DNA from: SIG455 sp045589495
Lineage (GTDB): Bacteria > Bacillota > Clostridia > UMGS1810
Length of the DNA: 27,742 nt
Direction: 5' to 3'
NCBI GenBank assembly: GCA_045589495.1
Contig: JAZNPF010000006.1
Location: 1 to 27,742, forward strand
A program made the translations under genes and the position numbers. Of the stretch, positions 8,670 to 16,010 are shown piece by piece; within the stretch, counting starts at the first letter, position 1, and every line of letters starts with the position of its first letter. The notes below the pieces were generated by a model. That model did no database searches. It was given only the letters and a program-made list of their open reading frames with translations, and was not told the DNA's origin.

Positions 8670-9389
8670 ATGAATATGTCGGCACGTACTGATAAAGGTC
8701 AGGTGCGTAGTGTCAATGAAGATAATTTTTATGTTTCTGACGGAGATTTCACCTATCTGGTGGTAGCCGACGGTATGGGCGGTCACAAAGGCGGTCAAAC
8801 AGCAAGTAAGATGGCAATAGAAAATGTTAAAATGTTTTTGTGTGAAAACAGGATGAAAAACAATGCTAACATAAAAGAAACATTATTGCAGTGCGTTGAG
8901 AATGTGAATCTTGCAATTTATAAAAAGGCATCATTGGATGACGAACTTGCCGGAATGGGAACCACTTTGGTGATTTTATATAAGGATAGAGATACCGCTT
9001 ATATTGCTAATGTTGGCGACAGCAGATGTTATCTTGTGAGAGACGGAAATATTAAGCAGATTACAAAAGATCATTCTGTAGTTCAAGAACTTTTTGATAA
9101 AGGTAAAATAGAACGTAAGGATATGAGAACACATCCTAATAAAAATATGATAACACGTGCTGTTGGTACAAACTTTAGCGTGAAATGTGATATATATGAA
9201 CTTTCAATTGAAAAAAACGATGGATTTATACTGTGTAGTGACGGACTTTCAAATATGCTTGAAGATGAAGAAATACTTAATGTATATATGAATTCTTCTG
9301 ATACAGAGGATTGTGTTGACAAACTTATAGAAAAAGCAAATGAAGCAGGGGGCACTGATAACATAACTGTTATTGCTGCTAAACTTTGA
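8670..9389 (+). CDS. stp: PP2C-family Ser/Thr protein phosphatase Stp/PrpC
   Basis: This 239-residue phosphatase is the usual partner of the PASTA kinase encoded just downstream and reverses its phosphorylations. PP2C metal-binding and structural motifs are present in order: an RSVNEDNF segment, VVADGMGGHKGG, GMGTTLVI, NVGDSRCYLV, a KDHSVVQEL stretch, CSDGLSNMLEDEEI and GGTDNITVI. The aspartates in DGMGG, SDG and TDN are the expected metal ligands. The ATG at 8670 lies 5 bases after GAGGTGG; a GTG at 8661 is part of that ribosome binding site and is rejected. The gap to prkC is 20 bases. The protein is cytoplasmic, with no membrane segment. Confidence 0.95.
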   Translation: MNMSARTDKGQVRSVNEDNFYVSDGDFTYLVVADGMGGHKGGQTASKMAIENVKMFLCENRMKNNANIKETLLQCVENVNLAIYKKASLDDELAGMGTTLVILYKDRDTAYIANVGDSRCYLVRDGNIKQITKDHSVVQELFDKGKIERKDMRTHPNKNMITRAVGTNFSVKCDIYELSIEKNDGFILCSDGLSNMLEDEEILNVYMNSSDTEDCVDKLIEKANEAGGTDNITVIAAKL

Positions 9390-9409
9390 TTATACGAGGT
9401 GTATATTGA

Positions 9410-11362
9410 ATGGTAGGTAAAATTTTAGGTGGTAGATATGAACTTTTAGAAAAAATAGGATCCGGTGGTATGGCTGTAGTATATAAAGCCAAATGCCTTT
9501 TACTTAACCGTATTGTTGCGGTGAAAATTTTACGTGATGATTTGGATAGCAGTGATGAATTTTTGAAAAGATTTAATATTGAGGCACAATCTGCCGCTTC
9601 ACTTACAAATCAGCATATTGTTTCTATATTTGATGTAGGAAAAGACGAAAATATCAACTATATCGTAATGGAATATGTTGAGGGGCAAACTTTAAAAGAA
9701 TATATAAAAATTCATTCTCCGATTGATTGGAAAACTTCAGTTAAAATTTCAATGGGGATTGCAGATGCGTTATCAGAAGCACATAAAAAGCATATTATCC
9801 ACCGCGATATTAAACCACAGAATATTATTGTAACGGAAGATGGAAACATCAAAGTAACTGATTTTGGAATTGCTCGTGTGTCATCAGGGGCTACTATTTC
9901 TGTTGATGGTGATGTACTTGGATCTGTGCATTATTTGTCGCCTGAGCAAGCAAGAGGCGGATATGTTGATGAACGCAGTGATATTTATTCATTAGGCGTT
10001 GTTATGTATGAAATGCTTACAGGTAAGGTTCCTTTTGACGGTGATACTCCTGTATCTGTTGCTATGAAACAAATTGAGCAACCTCCGGTAAATCCGTGTG
10101 AAATAATTGATGGAATACCGGAAAATGTTTCTGCAATTGTTTTAAAGGCGATGAGTAAAGAAACTTCCGGAAGGTATTCGACTGTAATAGAAATGTACGA
10201 TGATCTGGAAAAGGTGCTTTCTGATCCCAATTCTGTTGTAATCGAAACAAAATCAAATGATGAATATATGGATGAAGCCACAAAGAAAATTCCGCCAATT
10301 AAGATTGATAATGTTGTAATAGATATTCCTGTTAAAGACTCTAAAAAAACTGAAAACAAAAAGATTTCAAACAGTGATAAAAAAGCCATTGTAAGTGCGT
10401 TAATTACTTCTTTGGTAATAGTTCTATTGCTTTCTATGTTTGCTGCAAAAATGCTTTTCCCGGGATTTAATCCATTTGGTTTTCTGGGAAGTAACAAAGA
10501 GGTTGAAGTGCCTGATTTGATTTCTAAAACTGTTGAAGAAGCAGAAGCGTTTTTAGAAGATACAAACTTTACTATTATCGTTAAAGAAAGTGTAGAAAAC
10601 TCTGATAAAGAGGCAGGAACTATTATTGGACAATATCCTAAAGCGGGCCGCAAGGTAAAAGGTTCACAGTCCATAGAAGTTACCGTTGCAAAAGGCGGCA
10701 GTGTTATTAAACTTAAAAATTATGAAAACAAAGAGTTTTCAGTTGCTGAAAGTGAATTGAGATCGCTGGGAATAACTGTTAAAATTGAAAGAACACATAA
10801 TGAAAACATTCCGGTTGATTATATTATCTCGCAATATCCCGCAAAAGGTACTTCGCTCGGTGAGGGTGATGTTGTAACACTTTATGTGAGCGATGGTGTA
10901 GGCGATGGTGAAGTTGTCGTTCCAAATCTCCTTGGTATGACAAAGTCAGAAGCCAAACGACGTATCGAACAGGAAAATCTTGTTGTGGGTTCGTTTGATT
11001 ATCAGAATTCTTCAAAAGCAAAAGATACAGTTATCAAACAAAGTGTGCCGGGTGGAGATTCTGTAGAAGAAAAAACAGTTATAAATCTTGTTTTGAGCAA
11101 TGGCGAAGGCGGCAACGATGAAGATGTCCCTACAACATCAGGTAATGTAAAAGAAAAAACTTTATTTATTACTTTGCCATCTGATAAAGATGAAGTGACG
11201 GTAAAAATTACTTCGAACGGTTCTACTGTATATGAAGGAATTCAATATCCTAAAAAGAATCCTGATTTTGTAAAAACCGTGTCAGGAAGTGGAAATGTTA
11301 CTTTTGAAATATATATTGATGGTTCAAAAGTAGCATCACAGAATGTAAATTTTGGTAATTGA
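9410..11362 (+). CDS. prkC: PASTA-domain Ser/Thr protein kinase (PrkC/Stk1-like)
   Basis: This 650-residue membrane kinase senses cell-wall fragments through extracellular PASTA repeats and controls growth, wall synthesis or germination in Firmicutes. The kinase domain (about residues 8-270) has the glycine loop GSGGMAVVYKAK, catalytic Lys39, HRD at 131-133, DFG at 151-153 and GSVHYLSPEQARGG. A basic linker precedes one membrane segment at about residues 325-348. Three PASTA repeats follow at about 365-566; the third begins VVVPNLLGMTKSEAK, while the middle one is divergent (KLKNYENKEFSVAE). About 85 further residues follow the last repeat and form a beta-rich extracellular tail. It is paired with stp upstream, as usual. 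The TGA is one base before the rsgA start. Confidence 0.96.
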   Translation: MVGKILGGRYELLEKIGSGGMAVVYKAKCLLLNRIVAVKILRDDLDSSDEFLKRFNIEAQSAASLTNQHIVSIFDVGKDENINYIVMEYVEGQTLKEYIKIHSPIDWKTSVKISMGIADALSEAHKKHIIHRDIKPQNIIVTEDGNIKVTDFGIARVSSGATISVDGDVLGSVHYLSPEQARGGYVDERSDIYSLGVVMYEMLTGKVPFDGDTPVSVAMKQIEQPPVNPCEIIDGIPENVSAIVLKAMSKETSGRYSTVIEMYDDLEKVLSDPNSVVIETKSNDEYMDEATKKIPPIKIDNVVIDIPVKDSKKTENKKISNSDKKAIVSALITSLVIVLLLSMFAAKMLFPGFNPFGFLGSNKEVEVPDLISKTVEEAEAFLEDTNFTIIVKESVENSDKEAGTIIGQYPKAGRKVKGSQSIEVTVAKGGSVIKLKNYENKEFSVAESELRSLGITVKIERTHNENIPVDYIISQYPAKGTSLGEGDVVTLYVSDGVGDGEVVVPNLLGMTKSEAKRRIEQENLVVGSFDYQNSSKAKDTVIKQSVPGGDSVEEKTVINLVLSNGEGGNDEDVPTTSGNVKEKTLFITLPSDKDEVTVKITSNGSTVYEGIQYPKKNPDFVKTVSGSGNVTFEIYIDGSKVASQNVNFGN

Positions 11363-11363
11363 T

Positions 11364-12233
11364 ATGTCAAAAGGAATTATATTAAAGGGAATCGGGGGAT
11401 TCTATTATGTAGAAACCCCCGATAAAATAGTTGAATGCAGAGCAAGAGGGATTTTCAGAAAAAATGATATAAAACCTCTTCCGGGAGATTTGGTTGAAAT
11501 TGAAGAACTGGATGATGGCAGCGGAAGTGTAATAAAAATTTTCCCAAGAAAAAACCAATTTGTACGTCCGCCTTTGGCAAACGTAGATTGTTTGGTTATG
11601 GTTGCTGCTGTTGATAATCCCAAGCCTGATTTGAAATTCATTGATAAAATGCTTGTTATTGCTGAATCTAAAGGTGTAAAGCCTGTTATTTGCTTAAACA
11701 AGTGTGATTTGGAAGTCGACTACAGTCAGATTTCTGATTTGTATAAGCATATTGGCTATACGGTTATAGAAACAAGCACTATAAACCAAAAAGGTATTGA
11801 AACTCTAAAATCTGCCATATCAGGAAAAATCACTGCTTTTGCAGGTTTCTCCGGTGTGGGCAAATCAAGTTTGCTTAATGAAATATTTGGTGATTTAAAT
11901 TTGCTTACTGGTGATGTAAGCAAAAAACTTAACAGAGGACGTCACACTACACGTCATATTGAACTTTATAAAACTGAAAACAATTCTTATATTGCTGACA
12001 CTCCGGGGTTTAGTATGCTTGAGGTTTATGATGTTGAATATGATGATTTGCAGAAATTTTTTATTGAGTTTGGTGAATTTGTTCATGAATGTAAGTTTTC
12101 CGGGTGTTCCCATTTGGGCGGAAAACAATGCGGCGTTATTCGCGCAGTTGAAGATAATAAAATTGCTCAATCACGATACGAAAATTATTTAGAGTTATAT
12201 AATGCTTTAAAAAACAGTAAGGAGAATTATTGA
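11364..12233 (+). CDS. rsgA: Small ribosomal subunit biogenesis GTPase RsgA
   Basis: This 289-residue circularly permuted GTPase promotes late 30S subunit maturation. Its G motifs are in the permuted order G4-G1-G3: NKCD at 112-115, P-loop GFSGVGKSS at 161-169, then DTPGFSM. RGRHTTRH is the switch I region typical of YjeQ/RsgA. The C-terminal zinc site is visible in CKFSGCSHLGGKQCGV, and an OB-fold N-terminal domain (GGFYYVETPD...PLPGDLVEI) is present. The start is ATG 11364, one base after the prkC stop; a TTG at 11352 inside prkC lacks an obvious ribosome binding site. The conserved order prkC-rsgA-rpe-thiN is followed here. Confidence 0.96.
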   Translation: MSKGIILKGIGGFYYVETPDKIVECRARGIFRKNDIKPLPGDLVEIEELDDGSGSVIKIFPRKNQFVRPPLANVDCLVMVAAVDNPKPDLKFIDKMLVIAESKGVKPVICLNKCDLEVDYSQISDLYKHIGYTVIETSTINQKGIETLKSAISGKITAFAGFSGVGKSSLLNEIFGDLNLLTGDVSKKLNRGRHTTRHIELYKTENNSYIADTPGFSMLEVYDVEYDDLQKFFIEFGEFVHECKFSGCSHLGGKQCGVIRAVEDNKIAQSRYENYLELYNALKNSKENY

Positions 12234-12234
12234 T

Positions 12235-12879
12235 ATGATATTATCACCCTCACTTTTAGCGGCAGATTTTCTTAATATGGAAAAAGATATACGTTCAGTA
12301 GAAGAAGGTGGAGCACAATACTTGCATATTGATGTAATGGACGGACATTTTGTGCCAAATATCAATTTTGGGCCTGCTATGGTTTCATCCTTAAAAAAGT
12401 CTACTGATTTAGTACTTGATGTACATCTTATGATATCTGAGCCATTAAAATATGCAGAAACATTTTTAAAGGCTGGGGCAGATATTATTACGGTTCATAC
12501 TGAAACAACACCTGATATTGTTACATTAAAAGAACTTACAAAAAAGTATAATAAAAAATTAGGTGTCGCAATAAATCCACCAACTGATATAAGTGAAATA
12601 GATCCATATCTTGAGTATGCAGATATGGCACTTGTAATGACGGTTAATCCAGGATTTGGCGGTCAAAAATTCATTGATGATTGCGTTGATAAGATCCGAT
12701 ACATAAAGAATAAGAAAAATGATATTGATATACAGGTTGATGGTGGAATAAATCTTGAAAATTTATCACTGGTAATTGAAGCGGGGGCGAACATCATTGT
12801 GGCTGGCTCGTCTGTATTTAATACTGTCAACCCTGTTGAAGCATGCAAAGAATTCTTTAAAAGAGGGAATGAATATTGA
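12235..12879 (+). CDS. rpe: Ribulose-phosphate 3-epimerase
   Basis: This 214-residue TIM-barrel enzyme interconverts ribulose 5-phosphate and xylulose 5-phosphate in the pentose phosphate pathway. It starts ILSPSLLAADFLNMEKDI and contains LHIDVMDGHFVPNINFGP, which holds the metal-binding His and Asp. DVHLMISEPLKYAETF and MTVNPGFGGQKFID are also family signatures, and a VDGGINLEN stretch carries the second catalytic Asp. An AAGGAG site lies before the ATG, which starts one base after rsgA ends. Its TGA overlaps the TTG start of thiN, so the two are coupled. Confidence 0.97.
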   Translation: MILSPSLLAADFLNMEKDIRSVEEGGAQYLHIDVMDGHFVPNINFGPAMVSSLKKSTDLVLDVHLMISEPLKYAETFLKAGADIITVHTETTPDIVTLKELTKKYNKKLGVAINPPTDISEIDPYLEYADMALVMTVNPGFGGQKFIDDCVDKIRYIKNKKNDIDIQVDGGINLENLSLVIEAGANIIVAGSSVFNTVNPVEACKEFFKRGNEY

Positions 12880-13523
12880 AAGCAGCAATAATAGGCGGAG
12901 GCGTTGTTGATAATTATATTGCTTTTGCTGAAGAAGTAAAAAAATGTGATTATATAATATGTGCGGACGGCGGAATCAGGCATTTAATAAATGTCAACAT
13001 CCCGCCGGATCTGTTTATTGGTGACAAAGATTCTTGCGATTTTGATAAAATTAAAAATACATCAATACTGAAATATACGAAAGTGATTTTTCATAATCCG
13101 GTAAAAGATGATACAGATATGCAACTCTGCATAAAATGGGCATTAGATAATAACTATAACGAAATAGTTCTTTTTGCTGCTATTGGCGGAAGAGTAGATC
13201 ATGAAATATCAAATATATTTAACTTGAGATACATTCTGGAGTCTGGAAGAAAAGGAATGATTTTCTCTGACACAGATCGTATTTACTTAATCAATAATAA
13301 CATTACTGTTAAGCGAGAGATAGGTTACTATCTTTCCTTAATACCAATAACCACAACAGTAAGAGGTGTTACTGCAAAAGGTCTTTTATATCCTCTTGAA
13401 AATATAGATTTAATTCAAGGAACATCGTTGGGAATCAGTAATGAATTCATTTCTGAAAATGCCGAAATTTCTGTTACAGACGGTTTGTTACTTGTTATTG
13501 TTTCAAAAGACAGTTTAAACTAG
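12876..13523 (+). CDS. thiN: Thiamine pyrophosphokinase
   Basis: This 215-residue enzyme transfers pyrophosphate from ATP to thiamine, giving thiamine diphosphate in one step. Visible motifs are ICADGGIRHL near the N-terminus, PDLFIGDKDSCD, KDDTDMQLCIKWAL and GGRVDHEISNIFNL, all typical of bacterial ThiN/TPK. The start is a TTG at 12876, overlapping the rpe stop as TTGA, with an AGAGGG site about 8 bases upstream. No ATG lies near this point and the family's N-terminus (KAAIIGGG) begins right here, so TTG is well supported. ThiN follows rpe in many Firmicutes. Confidence 0.93.
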   Translation: MKAAIIGGGVVDNYIAFAEEVKKCDYIICADGGIRHLINVNIPPDLFIGDKDSCDFDKIKNTSILKYTKVIFHNPVKDDTDMQLCIKWALDNNYNEIVLFAAIGGRVDHEISNIFNLRYILESGRKGMIFSDTDRIYLINNNITVKREIGYYLSLIPITTTVRGVTAKGLLYPLENIDLIQGTSLGISNEFISENAEISVTDGLLLVIVSKDSLN

Positions 13524-13538
13524 AATAAGGATGATACT

Positions 13539-14267
13539 ATGAAAGAACATATTTATACTATACCCATAAATGACGCATTTGATAAGAATTGTGAATGTCC
13601 TGTATGTCAATTTATGAAAAATGAAGAGAAAAATCTAATAGAATACACATTAGGCGCAAGTATGATGGAGCCTGATGAGAGAGAACGTTCCAACACCACT
13701 GGTTTTTGCAAACATCACTTTTCAATGCTTCTTTCACAACCAAACAAACTTAGCCTCGCTCTGGTTCTTGAAACACATCTGGCAGAAATTCGTAAGTATA
13801 TAGAGAATGATATTTCAGCAATCACAAGTGCAAAAAAGTCAATTTTCAACAATGATAATGTATCAAATAAGATTACTGAAAAATATGAAAAAATCAGTGA
13901 TGGGTGTGTTATATGTTCAAAACTTGAAGATATAGAAAATAAATTTATCGACAATTTAATTGAACTCTACAAAAAAGAAGATGAATTTAAAAACAAATTT
14001 TTAAATTCAAAAGGATTTTGTATTCCGCACTTTACAAAACTTGTAAGTTATGCTGACAAGGTTCTTAAAGGTTCAAAACTTAAAGAATTTTATGATGCTA
14101 TATATAAGATAGAAATTGAGCAGTTAAAAAGAGTTCAGGAAGATATTACTTGGTTTACAAAAAAATTTGATTTCAGATATGCAAACGAAGATTGGAAAAC
14201 GTCACGTGATGCTGTTCCGCGAACAATAGAAAAAATTATTGGCTATGTGGAAGGAAATGCCGAGTGA
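13539..14267 (+). CDS. DUF6062-like protein with duplicated CxxC...CxxH module
   Basis: This 242-residue protein has no signal peptide or membrane segment. I recall its opening (YTIPINDAFDKNCECPVC) as that of the DUF6062 family of Clostridia, whose function is unknown. Two modules of equal geometry are visible. The first has CPVC (Cys20, Cys23) followed 33 residues later by GFCKHHF (Cys57, His60). The second has CVIC (Cys123, Cys126) followed 34 residues later by GFCIPHF (Cys161, His164). This suggests two metal sites, most likely zinc, made by internal duplication. The C-terminal third is charged and probably helical. It has an AAGGA site and is followed after one base by the next gene, so the two are probably coupled. 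Confidence 0.75.
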   Translation: MKEHIYTIPINDAFDKNCECPVCQFMKNEEKNLIEYTLGASMMEPDERERSNTTGFCKHHFSMLLSQPNKLSLALVLETHLAEIRKYIENDISAITSAKKSIFNNDNVSNKITEKYEKISDGCVICSKLEDIENKFIDNLIELYKKEDEFKNKFLNSKGFCIPHFTKLVSYADKVLKGSKLKEFYDAIYKIEIEQLKRVQEDITWFTKKFDFRYANEDWKTSRDAVPRTIEKIIGYVEGNAE

Positions 14268-14268
14268 T

Positions 14269-14988
14269 ATGAAAGCGGTTATTGTAGATTACAGAGTTGA
14301 TAAAGAAATTGTCAACTCGATTGAGAACTTAGGGCTGGATGTAATTTTTACTACAAAAAATACAGAGGTTTCTCCAGAACTGTGTGGACACGCAGATATG
14401 CAAATCTGTAAATGTTCTGATTCAGTGTTTGTCTGTACTCCGTCCTGCTATGAATATTATAAAAATGTCCTTAAATGTTTTAATGTCAAAATTATTAGTG
14501 GTAATTCTTCTCTTGGCAGTAACTACCCATGGGATATTGCATATAATGTAGCGTGGATAGGGAAGTCAGCAGTTCATAATTTTGATTATACAGATTTGTG
14601 TATCATAAATTATTTTTCAGAAAAAAATGTAGATATGATAAATGTTTCTCAAGGATATAGTAAGTGTAACATTTGTTTTGTTAAAGATAATGCTGTTATC
14701 ACTTCTGATAAAGGTATCTATAAAGTTTTAACAAGCAATAATGTTGATACTTTACTTATATCTGAAGGAAACATTGATATCTTGGGATGGGAATATGGTT
14801 TTATCGGTGGCGCAAGTGGAAAAATCAGTAATGATTGTCTTGCTTTTTGCGGTGACATATCTATTCATCCCGATTACACGAAAATCAATAATTTTTGTTC
14901 AAAGTATGATGTTGAATGTGTTTCTCTTTCCCATAAACGCTTAACAGATATTGGTTCTTTAGTTTTAGTTGATGATACTTTAGTATAA
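14269..14988 (+). CDS. DUF6873-like protein, possibly GME-fold
   Basis: This 239-residue protein has no known role. The pattern resembles what I recall of the DUF6873 family, which databases link to the guanidine-modifying-enzyme (deiminase) fold. The supporting segments are an early HADMQ (His41), SQGYSKCNICFVKDNAVITSDKG, then EYGFIGGASGKISNDCLAFCGDI and a closing DIGSLVLV. I do not see a confident Cys-His-Asp triad, so enzymatic activity is not claimed. The protein has 13 cysteines, unusually many for a cytosolic protein of this size. The start is ATG 14269, one base after the previous stop; earlier in-frame starts lie inside the upstream gene. It sits between the DUF6062-like gene and a YtxC-like gene, which hints at a shared, possibly sporulation-related role. 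Confidence 0.65.
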   Translation: MKAVIVDYRVDKEIVNSIENLGLDVIFTTKNTEVSPELCGHADMQICKCSDSVFVCTPSCYEYYKNVLKCFNVKIISGNSSLGSNYPWDIAYNVAWIGKSAVHNFDYTDLCIINYFSEKNVDMINVSQGYSKCNICFVKDNAVITSDKGIYKVLTSNNVDTLLISEGNIDILGWEYGFIGGASGKISNDCLAFCGDISIHPDYTKINNFCSKYDVECVSLSHKRLTDIGSLVLVDDTLV

Positions 14989-15016
14989 TAGAACCTTTTC
15001 GGCGTATACTACCTTT

Positions 15017-15022
15017 GGAGGG
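15017..15022 (+). promoter_or_regulatory. Ribosome binding site for the YtxC-like gene
   Basis: GGAGGG lies 2-3 bases before a GTG at 15025 and about 12 bases before an in-frame TTG at 15034. Neither spacing is ideal, so the start of the downstream gene is uncertain by three codons. Confidence 0.5.
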
Positions 15023-15024
15023 AA

Positions 15025-15831
15025 GTGAACGCATTGTGTTTTACGGTTGAGATTGATGATAAACATTTTCCGAATATTTATAGTTTTATTAGCAAATTAA
15101 ACACATCCGAGATAATATATATGAGCAACGAGTATGATATGCCAACGTATAGTGATAGTGGATGTTGTTACCGTTTTGAGTTTGATAACAGTTCTGTAAA
15201 CACTATAAGTTATATACTTGCTGATTTGATTAAAAGTGATTATTTAAGAAAATATGCTGATGTGATTATTGATACAAACTATTACGGGATCGATTCAAAC
15301 GATAAAAAAGTCCTCGTTTCTTCTATAGTTGATTATTCAGACACGGATGAACTGGCGTACATTATTAAGAGTTTCATAATTGAAAATATGCATATACATC
15401 TTGGCGGATTTACTCTTTTCAGAATGAAAGAATATCTTTCAAATTTTGAAGATGAAATAGAATTTGCTGTAGATGAGTATATCGAACAAAAACGTTATAA
15501 TGATTTTGTTAAATTTCTTAAATTTTTTGTTGATATTCAAGCCTCATCTTTTAAAAAAATCAATATAGTCATTGATAAAAAAGGTGAATATATATTGATG
15601 GACGAGAACGGTATCCCTATTGATAAAAAGTATTTAGACAGTTCATATTGTGAAATTGCTGCTTTGGACGATGATGAGTATGTAATGCTGAATGATATTA
15701 TTTCATTGGCACCAAAGTTTATAACAATTCATTGTAAAAAGAAAAACGAAAATATCGAACCAGTTAAAATGATTAAAGAGATTTTTGCTGGAAGAGTTAA
15801 TTTTTGCAACGGTTGCAATTTATGTGAATAG
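15025..15831 (+). CDS. YtxC-like putative sporulation protein
   Basis: This 268-residue protein resembles the YtxC family, which is found in spore-forming Firmicutes and of unknown biochemistry. The central segment GGFTLFRMKEYLSNFEDEIEFAVDEYIEQKRYNDFVKFLKFFVDIQ is the best match to the family core (helical, charged; cited here by its ends GGFTLFRMKEY and KFFVDIQ). It ends in a cysteine cluster, CNGCNLC (Cys261, Cys264, Cys267), and has an adjacent pair at Cys47-Cys48. No signal peptide is seen. The start is either GTG 15025 or TTG 15034. It is the last gene of the long block and is followed at once by a terminator. Its presence suggests a spore former, but is not proof. Confidence 0.7.
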   Translation: MNALCFTVEIDDKHFPNIYSFISKLNTSEIIYMSNEYDMPTYSDSGCCYRFEFDNSSVNTISYILADLIKSDYLRKYADVIIDTNYYGIDSNDKKVLVSSIVDYSDTDELAYIIKSFIIENMHIHLGGFTLFRMKEYLSNFEDEIEFAVDEYIEQKRYNDFVKFLKFFVDIQASSFKKINIVIDKKGEYILMDENGIPIDKKYLDSSYCEIAALDDDEYVMLNDIISLAPKFITIHCKKKNENIEPVKMIKEIFAGRVNFCNGCNLCE

Positions 15832-15837
15832 GATATA

Positions 15838-15863
15838 AACGCTATTGAATTATAGCGTTTTTT
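15838..15863 (+). terminator. Rho-independent terminator after the YtxC-like gene
   Basis: AACGCTAT (15838-15845) pairs with ATAGCGTT (15852-15859) around a 6-base loop, with a run of six T at 15858-15863. It starts 7 bases after the stop at 15831 and closes the long upstream gene block. Confidence 0.88.
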
Positions 15864-15888
15864 AATGTTATTCTTTACAATGTTTATA

Positions 15889-15916
15889 TTGACTCTCTTG
15901 TGAAAAATTGTAGAAT
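15889..15916 (+). promoter_or_regulatory. Possible upstream promoter for guaA
   Basis: TTGACT at 15889-15894 is followed after 16 bases by TAGAAT at 15911-15916. It lies 45 bases before the stronger promoter, so the gene may have tandem promoters. Both elements are one mismatch from the vegetative sigma consensus. Confidence 0.45.
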
Positions 15917-15933
15917 TTTATATTGATAAAATA

Positions 15934-15962
15934 TTGACTTTAAAAATCTGATAATATATAAT
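15934..15962 (+). promoter_or_regulatory. Sigma-A-type promoter for guaA
   Basis: TTGACT (15934-15939), a 17-base spacer and a perfect TATAAT (15957-15962) predict a start near 15969. The leader before the ATG at 16011 is then only about 42 bases, with GGAGGAA shortly before the start. That is too short for a purine riboswitch. Confidence 0.82.
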
Positions 15963-16010
15963 ATCTTATATAAAATTGTTTGAAATTATATATACATTGG
16001 AGGAATTGAA

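Noticed and set aside
9985..10674. 229-codon open frame on the minus strand
   Set aside because: It lies entirely opposite prkC, has serine- and isoleucine-rich low-complexity sequence, no ribosome binding site and no recognisable family. It is a shadow of prkC.
15832..16010. Remnant of a guaA glutaminase domain, or a purine riboswitch, upstream of guaA
   Set aside because: The 179 bases hold a terminator and one or two promoters and no coding pattern. The predicted leader is about 42 bases, too short for the riboswitch.
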